From positions 298,001-362,000 of the forward strand of contig JADJPD010000005.1 in NCBI GenBank assembly GCA_016713435.1: DNA of 64,000 nucleotides. Direction: 5' to 3'. The notes beneath the pieces are model-generated. The model saw nothing but the letters and a program-made list of their open reading frames with translations, was not told where the DNA came from and ran no database searches. The position numbers were made by a program, and so were the translations under genes. Source of the stretch: Gemmatimonadota bacterium. GTDB taxonomy: Bacteria > Gemmatimonadota > Gemmatimonadetes > Gemmatimonadales > GWC2-71-9. The first letter of the stretch is position 1; each line of letters begins with the position of its first letter. Positions 1 to 8,063 of the stretch are shown piece by piece.

Positions 1-726
1 GCCCCCGCGCCACCACGAGTTCGCCGACCTGGTTCATCATGGCGTCGAGCCGGCTACCGCCTGCACGTCGCCCGCGGCGCGGATGGCCTCGCTGATCGCC
101 TCGTCCGGGGCGCGGGTGGCGAGGGTGAAGCGGAACTTCCCGTCGAACTCGTCCCGCTCGAACGCGGCGGGCGGCGGCACCACCCCGCTCACCGTGCCGA
201 GCCCCTCCGCCTTCCGGAGCGCGATGAGCGCCCGGGCACCTCGCATCATGGCGTCGGGCCGGATCTCCACCCGGACTTCCCGCCCCTCCACCGGCTCGAT
301 GGCGGGGGCCGGCGCGGGGGCCGGGATGGCCCAGCTCCCCGTGGGCGCCGTGTCCACCGAGGCCTCATCGAGCTCGGCCAGCAGCGCCGTGAAGCTCAGG
401 GCCGCGTCCCCGCCCTCCACCGCCTGTGACGCCCCCTGCTCCAGCGCGTCCACCACGCGGAAGAAGAGGTCGATCAGCGGCTCGCCCGCGCCCGGGTCGC
501 TGCGCAGCAGGTCCAGCACCGACTCGCTCCGGTGGGCCAGCTCCGTGAGGTTGGAGTACCCCATGGCCGCCGCCATGCCCTTGAAGGTGTGCATGGCGCG
601 ATACAGGCTGACCACCGGTTCCACCGCCGCCGGTTGCCGCTCCCACTCGAGCAGCGCCTGCCCGCAGGCGCCGCGCTGCTCTCGGCTCTCGGTCAGGAAG
701 AGGGCGGCGTACCGCGACAGGTCCAT
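1..726 (-). CDS. cheA: CheA chemotaxis histidine kinase, N-terminal part (3' end outside window; apparent frameshift)
   Basis: Sensor histidine kinase of the chemotaxis pathway, which autophosphorylates and passes phosphate to CheY. The visible part starts at ATG 726. It carries an N-terminal HPt domain with the phosphorylatable His near residue 46 (context AMHTFKGMAAAMG), a Pro/Ala-rich linker (about residues 125-145) and a P2-like CheY-binding domain (about 150-225). This frame stops at 37-39. A different frame across positions 1-53 reads RLDAMMNQVGELVVARG, the start of the CheA dimerisation domain. One base therefore appears to be missing around 52-57 and the gene continues beyond the window. 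It lies 6 bp after cheY in an operon with cheW. The frameshift may be a sequencing error. Confidence 0.9.
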
Positions 727-732
727 CCGGGC

Positions 733-1095
733 CTAGCCCAGGACGCGCTGGACGGCCTCGAGCACCCGGGAGGGCTGGAAGGGCTTGACCACGAAGTCCT
801 TGGCGCCGGCCTGGATGGCCTCCACCACCAGCGCCTGCTGGCCCATGGCGCTGCACATGAGGATCCGGGCCTCGGGGTGGTCCTTGCAGATCTCGCGGAC
901 CGCCTCGATGCCCCCCATGTCCGGCATCACGATGTCCATGGTGACGAGGTCGGGCTTGAGCGCGCGGAACTTCTCGACGGCCTCACGTCCGGTCTCGGCC
1001 TCCCCCACGACCTCGAAGCCGGCCTGTGACAGGATATCCGAGATCATGGTCCGCATGAAGATCGCGTCATCGCAGACCAGCACCGTGTGGCTCAC
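733..1095 (-). CDS. cheY: CheY-type single-domain response regulator
   Basis: 120-aa stand-alone receiver domain that accepts phosphate from CheA. All family landmarks are present: acidic pair D9/D10, phospho-acceptor D54 in the context TMDIVMPDMGG, the Ser/Thr switch position S82 (MCSAMG) and the conserved K104 in VVKPF. The start is GTG at 1095, preceded by a good ribosome-binding site (GGGAGG about 8 nt upstream). It lies between cheW and cheA, 6 bp before cheA, so it is probably the dedicated regulator of that kinase. No flagellar gene is visible here, so the output could be flagellar, pilus-based or something else. Confidence 0.95.
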   Translation of the reverse strand: MSHTVLVCDDAIFMRTMISDILSQAGFEVVGEAETGREAVEKFRALKPDLVTMDIVMPDMGGIEAVREICKDHPEARILMCSAMGQQALVVEAIQAGAKDFVVKPFQPSRVLEAVQRVLG

Positions 1096-1162
1096 GCCGA
1101 CCTCCCGAGATGTCGAGCAGCGACTGTGCCGCAGGCGGGCCGTCTGGCGGCCCGCGGGCTGA

Positions 1163-1597
1163 CTAGTCCAGCGCCGGGGCCAGCAGCGCCGCGGCGTCCA
1201 GCACCGCGAAGACCTGCCCCCCCTGGCGTCCCACCCCTGCCACTAGTTTCGGATCAACCCCCGGCAGACTTTCGCCCGGGGCCAGGTCTTCGGCCGGAAC
1301 CTCCACCAGGTCCACGACCTCATCCACGGCGAGCCCGAACTGCCGGGCCCCGCGGTCCACCACCAGCACCGATTCGGCTTCCGGATGCGGCGGGGCCGCC
1401 CCGAGGGCGCGGCGCCCATCGACCACGGTCAGGAGGGCGCCCCGGAGGTTGAGCAGCCCGGCCACGGCTGACGCCGCGCCAGGGATCCGGGTGGGCAGGC
1501 CGGCCGGGATCACCTCACGCACCACGGTGGCGGGCATCGCACAGGGCAGCCCGGCCAGCCGGAAGAGCACGAAGCGGCGTGAGGTGAGGTCAGCCAT
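1163..1597 (-). CDS. cheW: CheW-like chemotaxis coupling protein
   Basis: 144-aa single-domain CheW scaffold, which links chemoreceptors to CheA. It begins MADLTSRRFVLFRLAG and keeps the family pattern, including LLNLRGALLTVVDGRRALG and LAVDEVVDLVEVP. I chose the ATG at 1597, which overlaps the last 8 bases of rluD in another frame; a longer open frame upstream is only rluD shadow. The tight overlap implies translational coupling to rluD. It is followed by cheY and cheA. No receptor (MCP), CheB or CheR is visible in the window, so the rest of the pathway must be elsewhere or beyond the left edge. Confidence 0.92.
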   Translation of the reverse strand: MADLTSRRFVLFRLAGLPCAMPATVVREVIPAGLPTRIPGAASAVAGLLNLRGALLTVVDGRRALGAAPPHPEAESVLVVDRGARQFGLAVDEVVDLVEVPAEDLAPGESLPGVDPKLVAGVGRQGGQVFAVLDAAALLAPALD

Positions 1598-2588
1598 GTC
1601 CTTCAAAGAAGCCAAGATAGCGGAGCATTTCAGGCTGGGCAACGGAGCCAAGGGCCCGCCCGAGCAGGGGGGCCAGGTCGGCCGGCCATTCCGACCGGAA
1701 TTCGAGGTCCGCCCCGCTGGCCGGGTGCCGGAACCGGAGCCAGGCGGCGTGCAGCGCCTGCCGGGGTGCCAGCCGCTCCAGCGCCTCCGCCTCCCCCCGC
1801 GCCGGCCCCGTGATCCGGCGGCTCCCGCCAGCTCCATAGACCGGATCCCCCACCACCGGGTGGCCGATGTGGGCCAGGTGCACCCGGATCTGGTGGGTGC
1901 GGCCGGTGTGCAGCTCGAGCCGGAGCAGGTCCGTCTGGCCGAGCCGCGCCACCACGTACGCATCGGTGCGCGACGGCCGTCCCTCGGCCTGGACCGTGAC
2001 CTTCTTCCGGTCCCGCGGATGGCGCGCCAGCGGCGCGTCGATGACCGTGGGGCTCTCGTCCAGATGCCCCCACGCCAGCGCCGCGTAGCGCCGCGTCACC
2101 CGCCGCGCGGCGAGCATGGCGCCGAGCTTCCGGTGGGCCAGGTCGGTCTTGGCCACCACCATTAGCCCCGAGGTGTCCCGGTCCAGCCGGTGCACGATGC
2201 CGGGGCGCCCCTCCGCCCCGCCGGCCAGCGTGGTGCCGCGCGCCACGAGGGCATTCACCAGCGTGTCGTCCCAGTGCCCCGGGGCGGGGTGCACCACCAG
2301 GCCGGCCGGCTTGTCGATGACGGCCAGGTGCTCGTCCTCGAAGACGATCACCAGCGGGATCGGGGCGGGCACCAGCTGCCGCGGCGGCTCCTCGTCGGGA
2401 ATGGCCACCTGCACCTGCTCGCCCCGCAGGAGCGTGCGCGACGCGCGCGCCACCTGCCCGCCCACCGTCACCCGTGCCTCCGCCACCAGGCGCGCGGCCT
2501 GGGTGCGGGAGAGCTGGAGCTGGTCGGCGAGAAAACGGTCGAGGCGTTCGGTCTGGGGGGAGAGGACGGAGAGTTCGAGGAGGGGCAT
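1590..2588 (-). CDS. rluD: RluA/RluD-family 23S rRNA pseudouridine synthase
   Basis: Isomerises uridines to pseudouridine in large-subunit rRNA. The 332-aa protein has an N-terminal S4-like RNA-binding region (about residues 1-75, LDRFLADQLQLSRTQAARLV) followed by the catalytic domain with the signature GIVHRLDRDTSGLMVVAKT, containing the catalytic Asp, and the downstream LHTGRTHQIRVHLAHIGHP. I chose the ATG at 2588 (MPLLELSV), 11 bp after the lspA stop; the frame is open further upstream but only across lspA. The lspA-rluD order is common in bacteria. Whether it is RluD, RluC or RluA by substrate cannot be decided from sequence alone. Confidence 0.92.
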   Translation of the reverse strand: MPLLELSVLSPQTERLDRFLADQLQLSRTQAARLVAEARVTVGGQVARASRTLLRGEQVQVAIPDEEPPRQLVPAPIPLVIVFEDEHLAVIDKPAGLVVHPAPGHWDDTLVNALVARGTTLAGGAEGRPGIVHRLDRDTSGLMVVAKTDLAHRKLGAMLAARRVTRRYAALAWGHLDESPTVIDAPLARHPRDRKKVTVQAEGRPSRTDAYVVARLGQTDLLRLELHTGRTHQIRVHLAHIGHPVVGDPVYGAGGSRRITGPARGEAEALERLAPRQALHAAWLRFRHPASGADLEFRSEWPADLAPLLGRALGSVAQPEMLRYLGFFEGHG

Positions 2589-2599
2589 GGCGGAGGCGA

Positions 2600-3157
2600 T
2601 CAGTCCTTGGGGACTGCCGCAGGCCCCGCCGGCGTCTCGGGCGGCAGTGGGCGGCCGGGGTCGGCCGCGGCCTGGTCGCGCCGGGCGTCTTCCTGCCACA
2701 GCGAGAGGGCGAGCGCCACCGCGCCGCAGCTCACCGCCATGTCCGCCACGTTGAAGGTGGGCCAGCGCCAGGCGCCGACCCCCAGGTCCAGGAAGTCCAC
2801 CACGCCGAGCGGGGAGCGCACCCGGTCCACCAGGTTGCCGAGCGCCCCGCCGCTCACCAGGCCCACCGCCAGTTGCCGGAACCAGTCCCCCGGCTCGGCG
2901 TCACGGGACATCTTGAAGAGCACGACCGTGGCCAGGATGGCCACGCCCATGAAGATCCAGCGGGAGAGCGGCCCGAGGTCCAGCCCGAACGCAGCCCCGG
3001 GGTTGTAGACCAGCCGCAGCTGGAACCAGTCCCCGAAGACGGCGCGCCCCGCCGAGCGCAGCAGGTGCCGCTCGGCGAGGTGCTTCGTCACGGCATCGAG
3101 CGCCACGACGACGAGCAGGCTGCCCCAGTAGAGGCGCCGCTCAGCGCCGCTTGGCAT
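2600..3157 (-). CDS. lspA: Lipoprotein signal peptidase (signal peptidase II)
   Basis: Aspartic membrane protease that cleaves the signal peptide of prolipoproteins after lipidation. The 185-aa protein has four predicted membrane segments and both catalytic aspartates: D111 in GNLVDR and D139 in FNVADM. The conserved YNPGAAFGL motif follows the first periplasmic region. The C-terminal tail after about residue 160 is Pro/Ala-rich and probably unstructured. The first 17 bases overlap the end of the dksA-like gene, which suggests coupling. A lipobox-bearing protein at 32806-33513 is one likely client. Confidence 0.95.
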   Translation of the reverse strand: MPSGAERRLYWGSLLVVVALDAVTKHLAERHLLRSAGRAVFGDWFQLRLVYNPGAAFGLDLGPLSRWIFMGVAILATVVLFKMSRDAEPGDWFRQLAVGLVSGGALGNLVDRVRSPLGVVDFLDLGVGAWRWPTFNVADMAVSCGAVALALSLWQEDARRDQAAADPGRPLPPETPAGPAAVPKD

Positions 3158-3524
3158 TCTCTTCTTTTTCCTTGCACTCGATGCAGAGCCGCGCGTGCGG
3201 CAGCGCGTCGAGCCGCTCGAAGTTGATCTCCTTGCCGCAGGTGTGGCAGAGCCCGAAGCGGTCCGGCGTCTTGTAGAGCCGGCGCAGCGCCTCGTTCACG
3301 TGCCAGAGGTAGCGGCCCTCCTGCGAGGCGAAGAGGAACTGCTTCTCGCGCTCCATGGCGTCGGTGCCCTGGTCCGCCATGTGGAAGGAGTAGGACGAGA
3401 GGTCCCCATCCGAGTTCTGGAGGGTGGCGTTGAAGGACTCGTCGTAATAGCCGAGCTCCTTCATCACGCGGGCCCGCTCCTCGAGGAGGCGCTTCTCGAA
3501 ATGTGCCAGGTTCTTCTTGTTCAT
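3141..3524 (-). CDS. DksA/TraR-family zinc-finger protein
   Basis: 127-aa member of the DksA/TraR family, some of which bind RNA polymerase and modulate transcription with ppGpp. It has a coiled-coil-like N-terminal half rich in charged residues (FEKRLLEERARVMKEL) and a C-terminal zinc finger of the form C-x2-C-x17-C-x2-C (C93, C96, C114, C117; CHTCGKEI and CIECKEKE). The acidic tip residues that define true DksA are not obvious, so it may be a DksA-like protein of different role. It lies between ileS and lspA on the same strand; its 3' end overlaps lspA by 17 bp. Confidence 0.88.
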   Translation of the reverse strand: MNKKNLAHFEKRLLEERARVMKELGYYDESFNATLQNSDGDLSSYSFHMADQGTDAMEREKQFLFASQEGRYLWHVNEALRRLYKTPDRFGLCHTCGKEINFERLDALPHARLCIECKEKEENAKRR

Positions 3525-3562
3525 GCCCCGATCCTTCAGTTGGGCGATCCGTGCCCGGGGGT

Positions 3563-6500
3563 TCAGGCGGTGGCCGAGTGCCGCCGCACGCTCAAGGTGA
3601 CGGAATGTCCGTCGAGGTCCACCTGCTGGGTCAGCGCCGCACGGGCCACGGCGCCGTTGATCACCACCTCGCGGGCCAGCACGTCACCCGCGATCATGGC
3701 CTGGTGGGCCCGCGCCGCCTCACAGACGGCGGCGGGCCCCTCGATGCCGAGCGCGATGCGGTCGCTCACCTGGAAGCCCGCCTCGCGCCGCAGCCGCTGC
3801 ACGTGGTGGATCACCTCCCGCGCCAGCCCCTCCGCCACGAGGGCGGGGGTGAGGCCCGGGTCGAGTGCGGCCACGTACGGCCCGTCGCTCTCCACCAACC
3901 AGCCGGTGGCCACCACCTCCCGCTCGACGCTCACGTCGCCCGAAAGGTAAACCACCGGCTCGCCGTCCACATGGATGGTGGCCTCCTGCCCCGCCTCCAG
4001 CGCCCGGAGCTGCTGCGCCGTCAGGCGCTCCGCCGCCGCCGCGATGGCCGGGGTCTGCTTCCCGAAGCGCTTGCCGAGCGCCCGGAAGTTGGGCTTGGCC
4101 CGGAGGCGCACCAGGTCGGTGTCCGAGGCGGCGACCACGATCTCGTGCACGTTCACCTCGTCCCGCAGGATCCCGAGCAGCCGCGAGAAGACCGGCCCCG
4201 CCACGTCCGCCGGCACCGCCACCTGCATCCGGCCGAGCGGCTGCCGCACCCGGAGCTTGGCGGACTCACGTGCCGCGCGCGCCAGTGAGGCAAGGCGGCG
4301 GATGGCGTCCATCGCGCGCTCCAGCTCGGCTTCGGCCCCCGGCGCCCGGCCCGCCGTGGGCCACCCGGCGAGGTGCACCGTCCGGTCGGTGAGCGCCCGG
4401 TGCAGCCAGTCGCTTGCAAAGGGCGCCGCCGGCGCCATCAGGCGGCTCACCGTCACCAGGCACTCCTGCAGCGTGGCCACCGCCGCCGGGTCGGCGGAAC
4501 TATCCGGGGCCCAGAACCGCCCGCGGGTCACGCGGACGTACCAGTTCGAGAGATCGTCGACGACGAAGTCCATGAGCGCCCGCACACCGGCCGTGGGCTC
4601 GTAGCTTCCCCACGCGGCGGTCACCGCGGCCACGGTGGCATCGAGCCGCGCCAGGATCCAGCGGTCCGTGTCGGGCCGCTCGGCCACCGGCGGCGGGCTC
4701 TGGCCCTTGTCGGCGTAGAGCCGGAAGAACTCGTAGCTGTTCCGGAGGGCCCGCAGGAAGTCGCCCGTCACCTGCGGGATCTGGCGCCGGTCGAAGCGCT
4801 TGGGGAGCCAGACCTGGCTGCTCACCAGGAGGTAGAGGCGCACCGTGTCCGCGCCAAACTCCCGGATCATGTCCCAGGGGCTGACCACGTTCCCCTTGGA
4901 CTTGGACATCTTCTGGCCCTCGGGGTCGAGGACCAGCTCGTTCACGATGACGTTCCTGTAGGCCAGGCTGTCGAACGCCGTCGTCGCGATGGCCAGCAGC
5001 GAATAGAACCACCCGCGCGTCTGGTCCACCCCCTCGCAGATGTAGTCCGCCGGGAAGTGCGCGGCAAACTCCTCGGCGTGCTCGAAGGGATAGTGCCACT
5101 GCGCGTACGGCATCGCCCCGGAGTCGAACCAGGTGTCGATGACCTCGGCCGCGCGGCGCATGGTGCCGCCGCAGTCGCAGGCCCAGGTGTAGCCGTCGAT
5201 GTACGGCTTGTGCGGGTCGAAGGTGCTGGGGAGCTTCTGGCCCCAGCGCGCCGCCAGCTGGTCGTAGCTGCCGATCACCTCGACGTGCTTCGGGTCCTGG
5301 TCGCAGACCCACACCGGCAGCGGGGTGCCCCAGTAGCGGTCGCGCGAGAGGGCCCAGTCCACGTTGTTCTCGAGCCAGGCGCCAAAGCGCCCCGCCCCGA
5401 CCTCGGGCGGCTGCCAGTTGACCTGGGCATTGAGCTCGAGCATCCGCTCCTTCACCGACGACGTCCGCACAAACCACGAGTCGCGGGCGTAGTAGATGAG
5501 CTTGCTGCCGCAGCGCCAGCAGTGGGGATAGGTGTGGACGTACTGCTCCGTCCGCAGCCACCGCCCCTCGGCCTTGAGCCGCTTGATGATCGTGTCGTTG
5601 GTCTCGTCCGCGGTGACCAGCTGGCCCTCGATCTCGGGCCAGCGGGTGCCCTGGAAGGTGCCGTCGGCCGCCACCGGGCGCACCAGCGCCAGCTGGTGGG
5701 CCTGCCCCGCACCGTAGTCGTCGGCGCCGAAGGCCGGGGCCATGTGCACGATGCCCGAGCCGTCGTCGGCGGTGACGAAGTCGCCCGGGATGATGACCGA
5801 GTGGCGCTTCCCTCGGGCATCGCCACGACGTCGAACGGCCGCTTGTACCCGAGCCCGACCAGCGCCTCGCCCGGCGAAGGTGTCGCCCTCGCGGGCGACG
5901 GGGCCGCCGAGGATCTCCTCCAGCTTGGCCACGCGCGCCTCGGCCACCACGAAGCCGCGGTGCGGGTGCTTCTCGCTCCGGTACACGCCGTAGCGGAGCT
6001 CCGGGTGCACCGCCGCCGCCACGTTGGAGGGCAGCGTCCAGGGCGTGGTGGTCCACACCACGAGCTCCCAGTCGCTGCCGTTGGTCAGCGGGAAGGTCAC
6101 GTAAATGGACCGGTCCCGCACCTCCTGGTAGCCGAGCGCCAGCTCGTGGGAGGAGAGCACGGTGCCGCAGCGCGGGCAGTACGGCAGCACCCGGTGGCCC
6201 CGGTACAGCAGGTCCTTCTCGAAGAGCCGGTGCAGCAGCCACCACACCGTCTCCACGTACTCGTTGGTGTACGTGACGTACGCGTGCTCGTAGTCGAGCC
6301 AGTAGCCCACGCGGTTGGAGAGCTCTTCCCAGTCCTTCTTGTAGGTGAAGACGCTCTCGCGGCAGAGGCGGTTGAACGCCTCCACGCCAAACGCCTCGAT
6401 GGCCTTCTTGCCGTTCAGCTTGAGCTGCTTCTCGACCTCGATCTCGACCGGCAGGCCGTGGGTGTCCCAGCCGGCGATGCGGGTGACCCGCTTCCCCTGC

Positions 6501-6721
6501 ATCGCCTGGAAGCGGCAGATGAGGTCCTTGATGGTCCGCGCAAAGACGTGATGGATGCCGGGCTTGCCGTTGGCGGTCGGCGGTCCCTCAAAGAACACGA
6601 AGGGCGGCCCGTCCTCGGTTGCCGCCTGCGTGCGCTCGAACAACCCCTCCTTCTGCCACTCGGCCAGCAGCGCCTGCTCCAGGGCGTCGGCGCCGCCGTC
6701 CGGCCACGGCTGCCAGGTCAT
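3563..6721 (-). CDS. ileS: Isoleucyl-tRNA synthetase (long form; two compensating frameshifts)
   Basis: Charges tRNA-Ile with isoleucine. At about 1052 residues it fits the long, eukaryote-like type 2 class, often mupirocin-tolerant. The class I HIGH-type motif reads NGKPGIHHVFART (about residues 51-63), followed by GWDTHGLPVEIEVEK; the KMSKS loop (GQKMSKSKGN) is near residue 605; the C-terminal anticodon-binding region follows. The start is ATG 6721, overlapping the punA stop as ATGA; an upstream open stretch is punA shadow. Between about 5816 and 5876 the frame yields nonsense (FAGRGAGRARVQAAVRRR), whereas another frame gives the sensible EALVGLGYKRPFDVVAMPEG. That implies one extra base near 5871-5874 and one missing base in a G run near 5814-5817, within the editing domain. 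These are probably sequence errors. Confidence 0.93.
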   Translation of the reverse strand: MTWQPWPDGGADALEQALLAEWQKEGLFERTQAATEDGPPFVFFEGPPTANGKPGIHHVFARTIKDLICRFQAMQGKRVTRIAGWDTHGLPVEIEVEKQLKLNGKKAIEAFGVEAFNRLCRESVFTYKKDWEELSNRVGYWLDYEHAYVTYTNEYVETVWWLLHRLFEKDLLYRGHRVLPYCPRCGTVLSSHELALGYQEVRDRSIYVTFPLTNGSDWELVVWTTTPWTLPSNVAAAVHPELRYGVYRSEKHPHRGFVVAEARVAKLEEILGGPVAREGDTFAGRGAGRARVQAAVRRRGDARGKRHSVIIPGDFVTADDGSGIVHMAPAFGADDYGAGQAHQLALVRPVAADGTFQGTRWPEIEGQLVTADETNDTIIKRLKAEGRWLRTEQYVHTYPHCWRCGSKLIYYARDSWFVRTSSVKERMLELNAQVNWQPPEVGAGRFGAWLENNVDWALSRDRYWGTPLPVWVCDQDPKHVEVIGSYDQLAARWGQKLPSTFDPHKPYIDGYTWACDCGGTMRRAAEVIDTWFDSGAMPYAQWHYPFEHAEEFAAHFPADYICEGVDQTRGWFYSLLAIATTAFDSLAYRNVIVNELVLDPEGQKMSKSKGNVVSPWDMIREFGADTVRLYLLVSSQVWLPKRFDRRQIPQVTGDFLRALRNSYEFFRLYADKGQSPPPVAERPDTDRWILARLDATVAAVTAAWGSYEPTAGVRALMDFVVDDLSNWYVRVTRGRFWAPDSSADPAAVATLQECLVTVSRLMAPAAPFASDWLHRALTDRTVHLAGWPTAGRAPGAEAELERAMDAIRRLASLARAARESAKLRVRQPLGRMQVAVPADVAGPVFSRLLGILRDEVNVHEIVVAASDTDLVRLRAKPNFRALGKRFGKQTPAIAAAAERLTAQQLRALEAGQEATIHVDGEPVVYLSGDVSVEREVVATGWLVESDGPYVAALDPGLTPALVAEGLAREVIHHVQRLRREAGFQVSDRIALGIEGPAAVCEAARAHQAMIAGDVLAREVVINGAVARAALTQQVDLDGHSVTLSVRRHSATA

Positions 6722-7551
6722 GTGCCGAGGGTCCCCACGTACGCGGCCACCAGGCGGGTGAGGCGCGGCTCCGCCTCGGCGGCCACCGCCAGGATGTGCG
6801 CCAGCGTGGCCGGCACCAGCGCGTCCGGCAGGCACTGGTCGGTGATGATCGAGAGCCCCGTCACCTTCATCCCCTGGTGCACCGCCACGATGACCTCGGG
6901 CACGGTGCTCATGCCCACGATGTCGGCGCCCATGGCGCGGAGCATCCGGTACTCGGCGCGGGTCTCGAGGCAGGGCCCGGTGACCGACACGTACACGCCC
7001 TCCCGCAGCATCACCCCCTGCTCGAGCGCGAGCTGGCGCACGCGGGCGCGGAGCGTGGCGTCGTAGGGGTCCGACATGTCGGGGAAGCGCGGGCCCAGCC
7101 GGTCATCGTTCCGGCCGATGAGCGGGTTGTCGCCGAGCAGGTTGATGTGGTCGCTGATGAGCACCAGGTCCCCGGGCGCCCAGAGGGGGTGCATGCCGCC
7201 CGAGACATTGGTGACCACGAGCGTCCGCGCCCCGAGCGCGTGCATGACGCGCACCGGGAAGGTCACCTGCTGCAGGGTGTAGCCTTCGTAGCGGTGGAAC
7301 CGCCCCTGCATGGCCACCACGGGCGTGCCGTGGAGCGTGCCGAGCAGCAACCGGCCGGCGTGGCTCTCCACCGTGGAGAGCGGGAAGCCCGGGATCTCCT
7401 CGTAGGGGATGACGGCCTCGGTCTTGATCTCCTTGACCAGGCCGCCGAGGCCGGTGCCGAGGATGATCGCGACCCGCGGGGTGAGGGCGCTGCGGCCGCG
7501 GATGGCGGCGGCCGCCTGCTGGACCTGGTCGTAGAGCGAGGGGGTCGTCAT
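6718..7551 (-). CDS. punA: Purine nucleoside phosphorylase (trimeric, PNP/MTAP family)
   Basis: Cleaves purine nucleosides with phosphate to free base and ribose-1-phosphate. The 277-aa length fits the trimeric family. Landmarks are the phosphate loop GTGLGGL (about 32-38), ESHAGRLLLG, VTNVSGGM, and MSTVPEVIVAVHQGM. The base-recognition site reads SIITDQC, where the classical guanosine/inosine enzymes have Asn (ITN). The Asp could shift preference toward 6-amino purines, but that is inference by analogy with mammalian PNP position 243. It overlaps divIVA upstream and ileS downstream by 4 bp each. Confidence 0.92.
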   Translation of the reverse strand: MTTPSLYDQVQQAAAAIRGRSALTPRVAIILGTGLGGLVKEIKTEAVIPYEEIPGFPLSTVESHAGRLLLGTLHGTPVVAMQGRFHRYEGYTLQQVTFPVRVMHALGARTLVVTNVSGGMHPLWAPGDLVLISDHINLLGDNPLIGRNDDRLGPRFPDMSDPYDATLRARVRQLALEQGVMLREGVYVSVTGPCLETRAEYRMLRAMGADIVGMSTVPEVIVAVHQGMKVTGLSIITDQCLPDALVPATLAHILAVAAEAEPRLTRLVAAYVGTLGT

Positions 7552-8063
7552 GCGTGGCGCTTGAGCAGGAGCTCCGTCTGGACCTGGTGGGTGATGGTGG
7601 CGTGGCTCTGCAGCCCCTCGACCTCGCCGAGCTGGCGCTCGAGCAGGGCGCGGAAGTTGGCCAGGTAGGCCGCGAACTGCCGCTGCAGCCCCTCCATCCG
7701 CTCGCGCACCTGCCGCTCCTCCTCCTGCGCCTGGCCCACCAGCCGGAGCGCGTCGGTGCGCGCCTCCCGCACGATGGACTCGGCCTCCTTCTCGGCCTGC
7801 TCCTGGGCGGCCACGCGGAGCTGCTGCGCCGTGAGCAGCGCCTCGTTCATGGCGCGCTCGCGGTCGCGGAAGGCCCGGAGCTGCTCCTGGAAGCCCTGCA
7901 CCCGCTCCTCGATCCGGGCCCGCTCGCGCAGGAGGCGGTCGAGCTCGTCGGCCACGCGCTGCTTGAACTCCTCGACCTGCTCCGGCTCGTAGCCCCGGAA
8001 GCCGCGCCGGAACTCCTGGGCGCGGACGTCGCCGGGCGTCAGGTGGAACGCATCATCGCTCAT
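7548..8063 (-). CDS. divIVA: DivIVA-domain coiled-coil protein
   Basis: 171-aa protein with the DivIVA N-terminal membrane-binding domain (LTPGDVRAQEFRRGFRGYEPEQVEEF, here split by residues 8-33) followed by a long, almost uninterrupted coiled coil (about 35-155) rich in Glu, Arg and Gln. DivIVA proteins mark curved membrane at poles and septa and recruit division or growth factors. It shares 4-bp overlaps with yggS upstream and punA downstream. yggS next to divIVA is a recurrent pairing near division genes in many bacteria. The exact role here (septum, pole, secretion) cannot be read from sequence. Confidence 0.88.
   Translation of the reverse strand: MSDDAFHLTPGDVRAQEFRRGFRGYEPEQVEEFKQRVADELDRLLRERARIEERVQGFQEQLRAFRDRERAMNEALLTAQQLRVAAQEQAEKEAESIVREARTDALRLVGQAQEEERQVRERMEGLQRQFAAYLANFRALLERQLGEVEGLQSHATITHQVQTELLLKRHA

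Noticed and set aside
4373..7066. A long (897-codon) open frame on the plus strand opposite ileS and punA.
   Set aside because: It is the mirror of high-GC coding on the other strand, is rich in Arg, Gly, Val and His and has no recognisable domain. ileS is clear on the minus strand.
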